Assembly (NCBI GenBank): GCA_017506865.1 | Contig: JAFCMP010000101.1 | Coordinates: 434,001-498,000, forward strand | Direction of reading: 5' to 3' | DNA: 64,000 bases | DNA from: Tribonema minus | Taxonomy: Eukaryota > Sar > Xanthophyceae > Tribonematales > Tribonemataceae | Shown: positions 25,301 to 35,157 of the stretch, piece after piece | How the letters are laid out: every line of letters begins with the position of its first letter | How positions within the stretch are numbered: the first letter of the stretch is position 1 | The notes under the pieces: model-generated | Told to the model about the DNA's origin: nothing | What the model saw: only the letters and a program-made list of their open reading frames with translations | Databases searched by the model: none | Translations under genes and position numbers: made by a program

Positions 25301-27360
25301 ATGACCGGCGCGTGCGCTGGCGAATAGCACAAGCCCTACACAGCTCACAAGCCCTAGCTCAAACCCTACTTGGTACGCACCTTCGCCGCTGGTGCCCCGG
25401 CGCTGGCGCCTCCGCCGCGCTGCCGCCGTTGGCCTGCGCCTCAAGCTGCCGCACGCGCCGCCGGCTCCGCTCCAGTGCTACTGCCAGTCGCACCACCTGC
25501 GCGCGATGTGCGGAACGCAAGGCAGCGTGAGCGGTGCCCACAGCTGACCTCATGTCACATGGAGTGTATACATGTGTATTTTACTTTCATGAATGTGCAT
25601 GAATCCGCTCCAGCGCCACCGCCAGCCGCACCACCTGCACGCGATGCGCGGAGCGCAAGGCAGCGTGAGTGGTGCCCACGGCTGACCTTTGTAATGTACA
25701 CGTCGAGGTATATATACATGTGTGTACTACTTGATGGATACGGATGTATGGTCATATTTTACTTGGGATGGGCGGAGCGTAGGGCAGCTTGAGTGGTGCC
25801 CCCAGCTGACCCTTATGTGTGTATATGTGTGTGCGTGTGTGTGTGTGTGTGTCTGGGCAGGCCCAACGGCGAAGTCGCATGCTTCACTGACCGTGACACA
25901 CATGTGAACGTGCGCTGTGTGTACGCGTCGGCTGTGTGGACCGGACATGATGCGAGTGCCATACAGAGCACATGATAGATATTTGAGTTTATACACTTCA
26001 AGTAAGTGACTTAAAGTATATATATTTGAGGTATGTGGTCTTGCTCTACCAGAGGCGGCGCTGTGTTCAGCATCACTCAGTACTACAGGCAATTGATCAG
26101 CAACCTCATCAGACCCCTACTCTGATAAACTCCGGTCTGTCAAACCCTGGCTCGACTTGCAGGTGCACTGTTGATGTTGAAGTGCGTAAACCATAGTACC
26201 TACTGTACACTTGTTGAAGTACATGCTTGACACATGCTGTGGTGGTCAGGCACTCGAGCCAAATACGTGTGCTCTCGTTTTGTTGGCATGCATACCTCCA
26301 CAGTGTCGAGAACATGCTCAACACTCATTGTATGTTGAAGTTGAAGTATGTACACTTGTTGAAGTACGTGCTCGACACTCAGTATGTACATGCGCACATA
26401 CGCACCTCCTACCACAGACACTCAAATAGCGTCAGTTGGAGTCTGGCTCAATCAGTGGGTGCACCGCAGTTGCTGAAGTGCGCACAACGATGAAGACGTC
26501 CTCAACACTTGTTGAACTATGTACTTCTACACGCATACATACATACCTCCTCCTCCTTGGTGCGCTGCAGCTCCTTCAGTTTAAGCTCCAGCCCCACCGT
26601 GTGCACGGCCAGCAGCTTGTGCAGCCACGCCTGCGCCGCGCGGCAGCAGCACGCGCACACGCATACGCAAACGGACAACATACTTTACGTCAGCGCCGCA
26701 GCAGCACGCGCACACACATACACAAACGGACAACATGCGTTTATGTCGGCGGTTGGCTTTCTCGCAAGCGCAGCATGCGCCACTGTGGGGCGCGGTGCCC
26801 TGAGGGTGCTGCAGATGTGACTGCACCAGCTTGCGCAGCCACGCCTGCGCCGCGTCGCAGCAGCACGCGCACACGCATTCGCAACGAGAAAGTACACACT
26901 CGCGTCAGCGGCAAAACGGCGAATCGTTGCCCCAGCGCGTGATGCACTGTGGCGTAAAGCGCGCACGTATACAAGGAGAAAAGGCAAGTTGTGTCCCCAG
27001 CGCATGATGCATGCCACGCCTGCTTCACGCCGCAGCAGCGCGCGCACACACGCACGCAAATGGACAACATGCGCTCACGTCACCGCCGCCGCACCACACG
27101 CACACGCATACGCAAACGGACAACATGTGTTTACGTCAGCAATGAGGTGTCTTGCGGCAGCACTACGCACTGTGGGGTGCGGTGGCCTGAGACGCGCAGT
27201 GCCGCATGTTGCACACGCGATCGCAGCAGTGCTCAGGATGCATGTCAATACCCTACCTACCCCTGACTTGCACACCGGCTGGAGTGCGCTGACAACTGCG
27301 TTCGGCGCCTGAGTCAGGGATAGGGTTAGATGCCAAACCAAACTCTCCACGAGTATGCAC

Positions 27361-27391
<31 letters not shown>

Positions 27392-30300
27392 GAACGCAAG
27401 CTCTGCGGCCGTGATGTGACAAAAACGCGTGCGAGCTCTAACTTTAGCCCCGGCCATTGCATTGTGAACGCATCCATACCAACATGCATGCATGCATACT
27501 GACCGCTTCTGCGACCACATCACAGAAGTACACACTCCTGCTGGCGCTGTCTCACGCGCACCTGTAAGACGGGCCCGGAGTCGGCCGAAGGCAGCGGCGT
27601 CAGCCGCCGTTTGCCCTCCAACCTCAGCAGGTTCAACAACAACAGCGCCCCGAGCTGTACTTCAAAGTACATGATACTCGTGCTGGTGCTCTTTCTCACC
27701 TGTAAGACGGGCCCCGAGTCTGCCACGGGCAGTGGCGTCAGCAGCCGGTTGCCCTCCAACCTGAGCAGGTTCAACGACAGCAGCGCTCCGAGCTGCTCCG
27801 GCACCACGCCCTCCAGCTTGTTGTTGCTCAAGTCCAGTGCCACAAGGCTCGCCATGCGGCTGAGCGGTGACACACACGCGCGTTTCGCAGCAGCAGCTGA
27901 GGTAAGAATGTGCGCGTGGCTGTGATATCACTGCTGGTTTGAGGGTGAGACGACAGAGTTTACGCTCGAAGTTGGAGCTCTTGTCAAGAGCGGCTCACTT
28001 GGGGTACGCGTGTACAGGGTCCAGCGCCACAACGCTCGCCAAGGGACTGAGCGGTGACACACACGTATTTGCAGCAGCAGCTGAGGCGAGGGTGCGTAGT
28101 TGTGACACCACTGCTCGCAATGACGCGCATTGAGCAATGACAAGCACGCGTGTTTCGCAGCAGCTGAGGCAAGGGCGCGCGCGGTCATGAGATCGAAATC
28201 ACTGCTCGCAATGACACGCGCACAATCGCAGCGGCTGAGGCGCCGCACCGCATAGACTTGCGATTGCTACTTCAACTCCAACACATTAAACTGCATCGTT
28301 ACTATAAGCATATGCGCACGGCCACTTGCCTGAATGACGCAGGAATGCTCCCGTCGAGCTCGTTCGAGCTCACGTGCAGCTCCTGCAGCTTGGTCAGACT
28401 GCCCCAGGACGTCGGCAGCCCGCCCGATAGCCTGCGCAATGCGCCAACGGATGAGAATGTCGCACTTCAAGTACTTGAAGTACATGCTAAGCGCGCTTGT
28501 GCGTCTGTCACCGGACAGAGACAGTTGCAGCATGCCGCGAGCGGTGTGATGATCGTCCTGACCGTTCGGACAGCCTGCGAGCAAAATGTACATGATGAAG
28601 CGGCCATCATCAAAGCACATCGCAACACTTTAAAGTGTTTACGAGATGCACATAGGTTCCGATAGCGAGCTCGACACCCACATTCTGGGCTTGTTCGTGC
28701 CCTGAGCGAGAGTGTACGTATGAAGCAAGCACATGATGGAAGGCAGTTACAAAGCGGTTACAGGAAAGGGGACGACCAAGGCAAGGGGGGGCGCGATGAC
28801 AGCAGTGCTCTGCGCAGCATACCAGCGCCAGCGCACGCAGGCGCACGGGCAGCACCGTGCGCAGCCGCAAGCGGGCCTGGCGCGCCGCGGCAACTGTGGG
28901 TGGGGAACCGCGCCCCCCCTATGCAGCGCGTCAGCACTCGACCACAGTCAGGTGGTGTGTACATGCATAGGTGCTTGCTGCGACGCGCGTACGCGCGCCG
29001 CGCTGCGCACGTTCGGCGAGACCTGCCGCGAAGTGGCGCGAGCGCAATGTAGCGTCAGCGCACTGCTATCAATGACTGGGGTGCGGCGACACATCTCATC
29101 AACAGGACGCAGCAAGAGCAAACCAGTGCCGCGCCGCCGCGCAAGTTAATCTTCAGCTTTCTCCTGTAACTTCAACTTCACCTGTTCCCGCTGAGCCTCA
29201 GCTCCTGCAGCTGCGACAAGCGCCCGAGCGACTCCGGCAGGGGCCCCTCAAAGTCACAGCCGCACAGGTTCAGGAACTGAGGGCACAGGGGTACGCGGCA
29301 CACCAGCAATGCGGCAGAAGTGAGAGACGCCCTGACCGTGCTCGTTGACGACGTGTTGCGGTTTGGTGACGTTGAAGTTGAATTATAAATGGTCACTCGT
29401 GGTGAGCGCTGCGTTATTTTCACCTCAAGTCAAGCATGGTGCCGCGGATGGAGTGATGTCAAGCTTCAAGAAATACAGTCGCGCTGCACGTCAAGCGCCG
29501 ACGGCAAAGGGGTAGGTATGCAGCGCCGTGCAGTCGTCACCCATGCGCCAGCGATCCCAAGGCCCCGCAAAGCGCAGCAAACGTCGCCTGCATGCGCAGG
29601 CCGTGCGCGCCAGCGCCAACTGGGGTTAGGGTAAGCTGCGCAACAGCAGGCCTGCGTGCCTGCGCGCGGAGTCTATCTTTCCACATCACTGCACCCCGCT
29701 CGCTGCGCATGACCTCTGTGCCGCCTGCTTGGGCAGCACTGGGGGGCCCGAGAAGACTGCACTGGGGACACCTGTGACGCTGCGGAGCACGTCAGCCCCG
29801 CCGCCTTGCAATCCTGCCTACAGACCTGCGCCTGATAGCGCTCAACACACCCTTGCTACGCCCCACAGCCAGCGCCCTCTCGCAAATGACTGCGACAGCT
29901 GCCTGAGGCATCTTCCTCGCACCCCTCCCCTTCTCCACCTCATCCCCCTTCCCAGCGCGGCTAAGGTAGTACGGGCCAGGGCGCCACACCACGGCAGCAG
30001 CGCTCCGCGCATACCGTCCTCTTGCGATCTGAGCGCACAGCCGCAAGGCGACCGCGACATCCGCACCGCCGCACACCGCACGCCGCCGCCACAGCAACGC
30101 ACGACCGCACTGCATGGTGCTTGCACAAAGTAGCGCATTGCCCAGCTAGCCAGCGTCACCAGGCGAAGGCCTTGCATCCTTCACCGAGTCAGCTGTCAGA
30201 CGCGCGTGACCTCACCCTCACCCGCCACCCCTGCCCAGCACGGCACAGCCACCGCACCAGCAGCAGCATGGGCACGGCATCGAGCCTCGAACAGCAACGC

Positions 30301-33300
30301 CCCACGCAGACCATTCTCCTGCGAGAGCCACGAGGCGCCCGCGACTACCCCCACCGCCGCACGCCGCCGCTGCCGCTGCTGCTGCCGCCGCTGCCGCTGC
30401 TGCTGCCGCCGCCGCAGCAACGCGGGCGCACGCCCGACCACACTGCATGGTGCTAGTACAAACCAGCGAAGGCCTCGCATTCACCGAAGTCAGTTAGCTG
30501 TCAGCCGCGAGCGACCGCACCCTCACCCGCAGCTGCGCCAACGCTCCTAGGCACGCCGGCAGCTCCCCGCCGAGCCGCCGGTTGTAGCTCAGGTCCAGCA
30601 GCACGAGCGTGGGCAGGTTGCCGAGGCTCGGCGGCAGCGCTCCGCGGAGGCCGTTCTTGGGCAGGCGCAGCGCCGTGAGCGCGCCGCGCTCGACGCCCGC
30701 GCCGTACCACAGCCGCACCTCGCTGCCGGGGGCGAGCCACCAGTGCGCGCGCTTCCAGCGCGGCCCGCCCGTCGCCGCGTACACGTCCTGCGCATCAAGT
30801 TCAAGTTGAAGTTGAATTTTGCAGGAAGATGTTTGCATGTAGTTGAGAGATGGAAACATCACCAGTGCGCGTGCTTCCAGCGCGGGCCGCCGGTCGCCGC
30901 GTAGACGTCCTGCGCGTCAATTTCAAGCAAGTTGAAGTTGAAGTTTGGGATATACACCTGTGTGGTTTGAACTTAAATGTAGAGAGCCACCGGTGCGCGC
31001 ACTTCCAGCGCGGCCCGCCCATCGCCGTGTACACGTCCTGCGCGTCAAATTCAAGTTCAAGTTGAAGTTATGCTAGGTATTCGTCGCCCGTGTTTCACCT
31101 GAAACTGAAACAGCTTAAGAACCACAATCGACCTGTGGGCTTCCGGCTCGAGATCAAAATACACACTGTAGTCTGAAATTGCAGTGGAGAGAGCCACCAG
31201 CGCGCGCGCTTCCAGCGCGCCCCGCCCGTTGCCGTGCACATGTCCTGCAGCATGGCGGCCGGCGGCGGGTCAAGTTGAAGTGATGCAGGACATGGTCGCC
31301 TGTGTGTAGTTGAGACTGACAATTTCCATAAGTACAAGCGGCCCGCGCGCCGCGGTGGTGGCCGGCGTCGAGTTCAAGCTAAGTTTCAGGACACTGTCGC
31401 AAGTTTTTGTATGGAGTTGAGATCGAAAGATCCCCAAAACCACAAGCGGCCCGTGGTGTTCCAGTCTCAGATCAGGGCACTGTACTTTGAATACAAAGTA
31501 GCTGGTACAGTTAAAGTATTGTGAGTTGAAGTACGACATGCGCCAGGGGGGACGGCAGCCTGCCGCTGTGAGTCTGTTGCAACATCGATCATACTTCTAT
31601 TCAGACGACATGACGCCAGTCATGACACAACTCCTACACACAACCGACCCTACGGGGTCCTTTTTGTTCTGTGCGTGCAGGCTCCAATACGGCTACAGCA
31701 TTTTGCACTACATCAATTTCAGTACTTACGATGTGAAGAAGGCACAACCTGCATTCTTACGTCAAGAAAATGCTCTCGGGCAGCGGTGGGAGTCAACCTT
31801 GAGTCTGAGTCCTTGCATACTGGTGCTGAGCGCTGCATTCTCACACTTAGGTTTAGGCTAGGGTTTGGGTTATGTCACAGAGCGCAGGTCGCCGCGAAAT
31901 TCTCACACAACCCTGAACCCCCTTTGAGCGTCATACTCTTCAATCCCTTCAGCCGCATGAAATGCGACGCTACCGATGGGACAGCCCCCAAGTACATGTC
32001 CCAATCAGGCGCAGTGTGTCATGCAGGCGTGTAGGCATGGCACAAAGTCAGGAGAGCGCCGTTGAATCGCCATGCGAGCAGTGATTTCGCGTCGATGTGG
32101 ACTAAGAGGCTCAAAATGGCTGACTGCACACACATGCAAGATCAATCGCGGCTGAAATTGAGTAGGGGCCTCAGGGTCAAGTATGTATGTATGTACGAGG
32201 CGTGAGCAGCGCACATACTTGGTCTCAGCATTGCTCAAGCAGTGTCCGTCCTTGCGTTTGTGGCTCTATATCATCCGCATATAGTGCACCAGAGCTGGTT
32301 TTTGATACGTGGCTTCAGTGCCACAAACAGAAGTGTTGTAGAGTGCATTGCAGCGCCGCATGCGGTCGTCATGTCGGAATTTTCAGACCAGCCACCATGG
32401 TACTTCTATATGACGGTGTGTGCAACGGCTCCTGCCACAACGTACTTAGCCACGCGGACCCAGCGGAGCACGCAATTTCAGCGGTGTTTGAACGACCAAA
32501 GCTTTTTACGGCTCTGCAATGTATATAGCAACTCGGCAATGTATGCATCAACGACCTCGACACACTGCCAAGCACACAAACTTCAAGTTGTACAGCACTG
32601 TTGCAGTGCTCACGTGCACCGCCACGTTGGCTAGCTGCCAATGCATCAGCGATCACTACGCACAGTGAACTATACCAATTTAGGATCAAGTTCAGGAGCT
32701 CAATGGTGCGGTGCTCACTTGCAGCGCGATGACCACTACACACTGTGAAGACACAAATTTCAGGTTAAGTGTAGAAGCTCAATGTTGCAGTGCTCACCTG
32801 CAGCGCCGCGCTGGCCAGCTGCCGCGCGTGCGCCGCCTCGCGGTCGCGGCCATCAACGCCCGCCATATACATTGATGTGCACCATGTTCGCATTGGCATC
32901 ACTGCAGCTACAAGTCAATGATAATGAAGTCACGGTGCTCACCTGCAGCGCCGCATTCGCCAGCTGTCGCGCGTGCGCAGCCTCGCGGTCGCGCCGCGCG
33001 CGCGCCGCCGACGCCGTCTCGTCCCCGCCCACCGAACCCCCCCCTCCCCCCCTCTCCCCCCGCGACCGCCGCCGCACTTTCCCCCCAGCACTCGTCAGCA
33101 GCGGCTCCCCCGCCGCCGTTTCGCCTGCCGCAAAGCTGCTGCGCGGGTGCCGCTGCTGCCGCCGCGCGCCGCCGCTGGCCGTGGAGCCGCCCAGACTGTC
33201 GCTGCCGCTGCCGCTGCTGCTGCCGCCGCCGCGGTCGCTGGGCGTCGCGGGGCGCGCGCTGCGCGAGGTGGCCGGCGCCGCCGCCGCCGCCGCCGCGCCT

Positions 33301-33680
33301 CCGCTGTTGAGAGCTGTGGCGTCGTTGAGGGACAGCGCCGTCTTCCTGTGGGAGCTGCGCCGCGCGCTCTGCTGCTGGCGGCTGGAGCTGCTGCCGCCGC
33401 GGCCCCGATGCGGGCTCGGCGACGTCTCCTCGTCGCCGCTGGACAGCAGGTGGGGCCTGCCGGGGGAGGGTTTCGGGCTGCTGCGCCTGGAGGAAATGTG
33501 TGATGATGTGCGTGATGCAGAGGACAGGCTGCGCCTGTGCTCTCCAGCACCATGCCCGTTGGTGCCAATGATCAACTCAGAAGGACCTCCATCATCCTTC
33601 TCCTCCAGCCAGGAGTCTGCAGCGCCCGGCTTCGGCGGCGGCGAGCCGCCGCCGCTTCTCGTTGACGGCAGGCTGTCCAT
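16321..33680 (-). CDS. LRR / coiled-coil / RGS fusion protein, 17 exons
   Basis: Minus-strand exons: 33680-32943, 30787-30527, 29276-29182, 28431-28330, 27859-27700, 26630-26547, 25496-25381, 25051-24868, 24002-23856, 22986-22799, 21858-21726, 21017-20838, 20242-20156, 19287-19084, 18135-17980, 17216-16959 and 16458-16321. All phases agree and the product is 1,076 residues. Residues 1-246 are Ser/Gly-rich and contain no signal peptide. An N-terminal cap (ATGGPRWKRAHWW) leads into about seven plant-type LRRs (278-440). A coiled coil (453-505) and a Ser/Pro linker follow. Residues about 745-930 form an RGS domain: ENLDFY (787-792), GADMEVNLS (821-829) and DAYPRFV (917-923), including the two Asn (788, 827) that contact G-alpha in animal RGS proteins. 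About 50 residues are inserted after helix 5. The C-terminus is basic (KKRRRRTHRRRGR), then Ala-rich. Likely a cytosolic G-alpha GTPase activator with an LRR sensor; function is inferred. Exon 4 ends in a GC donor. Confidence 0.86.
17217..17480 (-). repeat. Acceptor-side junction array with poly(C) tracts (exon 16)
   Basis: Upstream of the real acceptor at 17217, the exon start (QLVRAVVS) is repeated at about 17327-17345 and 17445-17470. Each copy has its own CAG acceptor and a long C-run on the minus strand. One C-run (17226-17269) is almost uninterrupted. Confidence 0.75.
18136..18400 (-). repeat. Acceptor copies with embedded TTAGGG repeats (exon 15)
   Basis: The start of exon 15 (CCAG then RICNEL) recurs at about 18175-18205 and 18345-18375. 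Telomere-type TTAGGG units at 18149-18175 lie exactly between the real exon edge and the first copy. Another GGGTAGGGCTAGGG run follows the second copy. Confidence 0.75.
18598..18637 (-). repeat. Interstitial telomere-type repeat (CCCTAA)
   Basis: Several CCCTAA-like units, some imperfect, lie in the intron between exons 14 and 15 of the LRR-RGS gene. Confidence 0.85.
19340..19745 (-). repeat. Acceptor-side junction array (exon 14)
   Basis: Three copies of the start of exon 14 (VNLSSTTRAETLARVTAL and variants) lie at about 19360-19412, 19525-19587 and 19680-19738, each preceded in minus sense by its own AG. They differ by a few substitutions (for example NLSSTTCAETL), so the duplication is not all recent. 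Confidence 0.8.
19872..19915 (-). repeat. Interstitial telomere-type repeat (CCCTAA, degenerate)
   Basis: Imperfect CCCTAAC units lie in the intron between exons 13 and 14 of the LRR-RGS gene. Confidence 0.8.
20530..20837 (-). repeat. Donor-side junction array (exon 12, RGS core)
   Basis: Two further copies of the exon end encoding FRAWASNNLLDENLDFYYD plus donor lie at about 20682-20750 and 20533-20580. The first is nearly identical in codons to the real exon end at 20838. The copies carry the G-alpha-contacting ENL motif but have no acceptor. Confidence 0.8.
21018..21400 (-). repeat. Acceptor-side junction array (exon 12)
   Basis: Copies of the exon start (REVAIVREF) recur at about 21122-21155, 21235-21283 and 21380-21400, each with a TTGAAGTTGAAG-like segment. 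A G24 run (C on the minus strand) lies at 21308-21332, upstream of the second copy. Confidence 0.75.
21405..21645 (-). repeat. Donor-side junction array (exon 11)
   Basis: Copies of the exon end (SLNEAGFRAELG plus donor) lie at about 21562-21625 and, more degenerate, at 21413-21455. A GT-rich stretch (minus sense) sits between them. Confidence 0.72.
22190..22798 (-). repeat. Donor-side junction array (exon 10)
   Basis: Four further copies of VKTLPANLAAAADEAFDETR plus a GTGGG-type donor lie downstream of exon 10 (about 22660-22720, 22480-22560, 22345-22392 and 22195-22275). Each is followed by an intron piece rich in CACATGTGAATTCAC-like palindromes. Confidence 0.85.
22987..23660 (-). repeat. 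Acceptor-side junction array (exon 10)
   Basis: Four copies of the exon start (GGRSVASG-SLGASSH and variants), each with its own CAG acceptor, lie upstream of the real acceptor at about 23092-23140, 23275-23350, 23460-23510 and 23605-23650. Exon 10 is therefore flanked by arrays on both sides. Confidence 0.85.
24003..24385 (-). repeat. Acceptor-side junction array (exon 9)
   Basis: Three copies of the exon start (EPGFKSEGEASVA) lie at about 24078-24137, 24200-24267 and 24340-24380, each with a CAG or TAG acceptor. Confidence 0.8.
25556..25815 (-). repeat. Acceptor-side junction array (exon 7)
   Basis: Two copies of the sequence around the exon 7 acceptor (AHAALRSAHR-QVVRLAVALER and variants) lie at about 25605-25687 and 25768-25812. 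Confidence 0.7.
26640..27130 (-). repeat. Acceptor-side junction array (exon 6)
   Basis: At least three copies of the exon start (AQAWL-KL and variants) with the preceding CGCACACGCATACGCAA-like intron piece lie at about 26688-26725, 26825-26890 and 27010-27120. Confidence 0.7.
27361..27389 (-). repeat. 29-bp homopolymer (C on the coding strand)
   Basis: An uninterrupted G29 on the plus strand reads as C29 in the sense direction of the LRR-RGS gene, inside the intron between exons 5 and 6. Confidence 0.95.
27549..28185 (-). repeat. Junction copies on both sides of LRR exon 5
   Basis: A donor-side copy of about 110 bp (LLNLLRLEGKRRLTPLPSAD plus GTGCGTG donor) lies at about 27550-27660. Acceptor-side copies (SLVALD and flanking intron GTGTGTCACCGCTCAG) lie at about 28015-28085 and 28130-28180. 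Confidence 0.78.
30788..31265 (-). repeat. Acceptor-side junction array (exon 2, LRR cap)
   Basis: Three copies of the exon start (DVYTAMGGPRWKCAHRW and variants) with CAG acceptors lie at about 30860-30917, 30985-31045 and 31195-31255, separated by TTCAACTTGAA-type sequence. Confidence 0.82.
32590..32862 (-). repeat. Donor-side junction array (exon 1)
   Basis: Copies of the exon 1 end (DREAAHARQLA-AALQ plus GTGAGCAC donor) lie at about 32795-32858, and shorter ones near 32712-32735 and 32605-32640. Confidence 0.75.
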
Positions 33681-35157
33681 GAGCGGACGACCTTGTGAAA
33701 GGCAGGTGCGCTTCCGTATCACCTCAAGTACTTGCGCTGCGCAGACCTGCTGTTCTCTCTACCGCCGCTGCCGCTGTAGGCTCGCCGAGGCTGTTGAAAT
33801 GTACCGCGCTTCTTTTTCAGCACTCTACAGGGTGTTGGTTCCCGTCTAGCAACAACAACAGCGCACGTATTGCATGATCCGGGAGATTATGTGAGGAGGA
33901 GCCACAGCCGGTCTTCACGATGAGACGTCTGCGATAGAGAGCCGCTTGCACAAGGGTTGGAATACCTACCGTACCCGGCGATGTAACCGAATTCAGCAAG
34001 GAAGAAGTGAGGCAAATCAAAGTGAGGAAATCTGCTCTGTCAACAGCAGTACTGAGCATTGAGCCTTTCAAACAAAAGCAAGGTCCTTCCTTTGTTTTTT
34101 TTGAAAAACTCACACAATGCCTCTTTCAAAACACACAGGTACAGAGTGTGCATATGGTAGTTTTTTCCAGACTTGTCACAGTCAGGCAATTGTAGTCTTC
34201 TTACTGAGATGCTCGGCATGTTTTCTCAGCCATGGTTTTTCAAACATTGCTCACACACACATCTCTTACGGCAGCAGATGGCTAAACCTTGCGCGTGCAA
34301 TTTGTTCAAGCGAGAACACGTGTACCATACACTCAGGTATGTGTTGCGGCACGCAATGCTTTCTGCGCACACTTGGTCGCTGTTTCCGCGTGCATTCTCC
34401 AGTAGCAAAAAACTGCAGATCACATCTCGAAGCTGTTGTACAACTCTTGAAAAACTATGGTTACAGCATGCACATCAAGAAATAGGTCACATTTGCTGCC
34501 TGAAAGCAAGGACTCTCCAGCAACACTGTGGATCCATCATGATGTGAGGTACCTACATACCAAGTGCAAACACTGCAGTGACGTGCCAAAACTGATCACA
34601 ACGGATGGCGCAGACCGTGAAAGCAGAACATAAGACAAAAACACGCAGCTGGCAGGATGGCCAAATCACAGTGGATGGATGCATATACACAAGACACTTA
34701 CTGCTGCGCGTGTTGCCGTCCGCAGACGCTCTTTTCTCTGCACATGGCCGCACTACGCATGCACCTACCCCCCCCCCCTATGGGGGTGCGCGTGTGCAGC
34801 AGATGCTCAGCCGGAAAGGCCTGCGCAAAGCGCCAGAACACTCCCCCAAGAGAAGCGTGCCACACCACACACACACATACCCCCCTAACTCGCTGCAACG
34901 CGCAGTGAGCGTTGCTGCTTGCTGGGCGCTGGCGCAAGCACTGTCTGCGCGGCGGCCGCACACACACTGTCCCCGGAGAGCAGTGTCCATTCTGCGCATT
35001 GCTGCGCGCGGGCGGGGGCCACAACGGCGACCACCACCCCAACCGCAGCACGCGTGGACCTAAGTCTAGGACGACACTCCGAGCTTGGGATGGGACTTCA
35101 AGTTTAGCCAAACTTCAACTTCAGGTCTGACCGAACGGAGAGGCGTTGTCGCACGGC
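33681..35157. other. Intergenic region between LRR-RGS and PDI genes
   Basis: About 1.5 kb lies upstream of the LRR-RGS ATG and downstream of the PDI stop. It should contain the PDI 3' UTR and the LRR-RGS promoter. The stretch 33850-34560 is notably AT-richer than its surroundings. No exon in a sensible phase was found. Confidence 0.5.

Noticed and set aside
25808-25862. GT-repeat stretch as a regulatory element
   Set aside because: A plain GT microsatellite in an intron, with no other signal.
32782-33849. 355-codon open frame on the plus strand
   Set aside because: It is the antisense shadow of exon 1 of the minus-strand LRR-RGS gene. The minus frame ends at a clean donor in the right phase and its end is copied in the neighbouring junction array.
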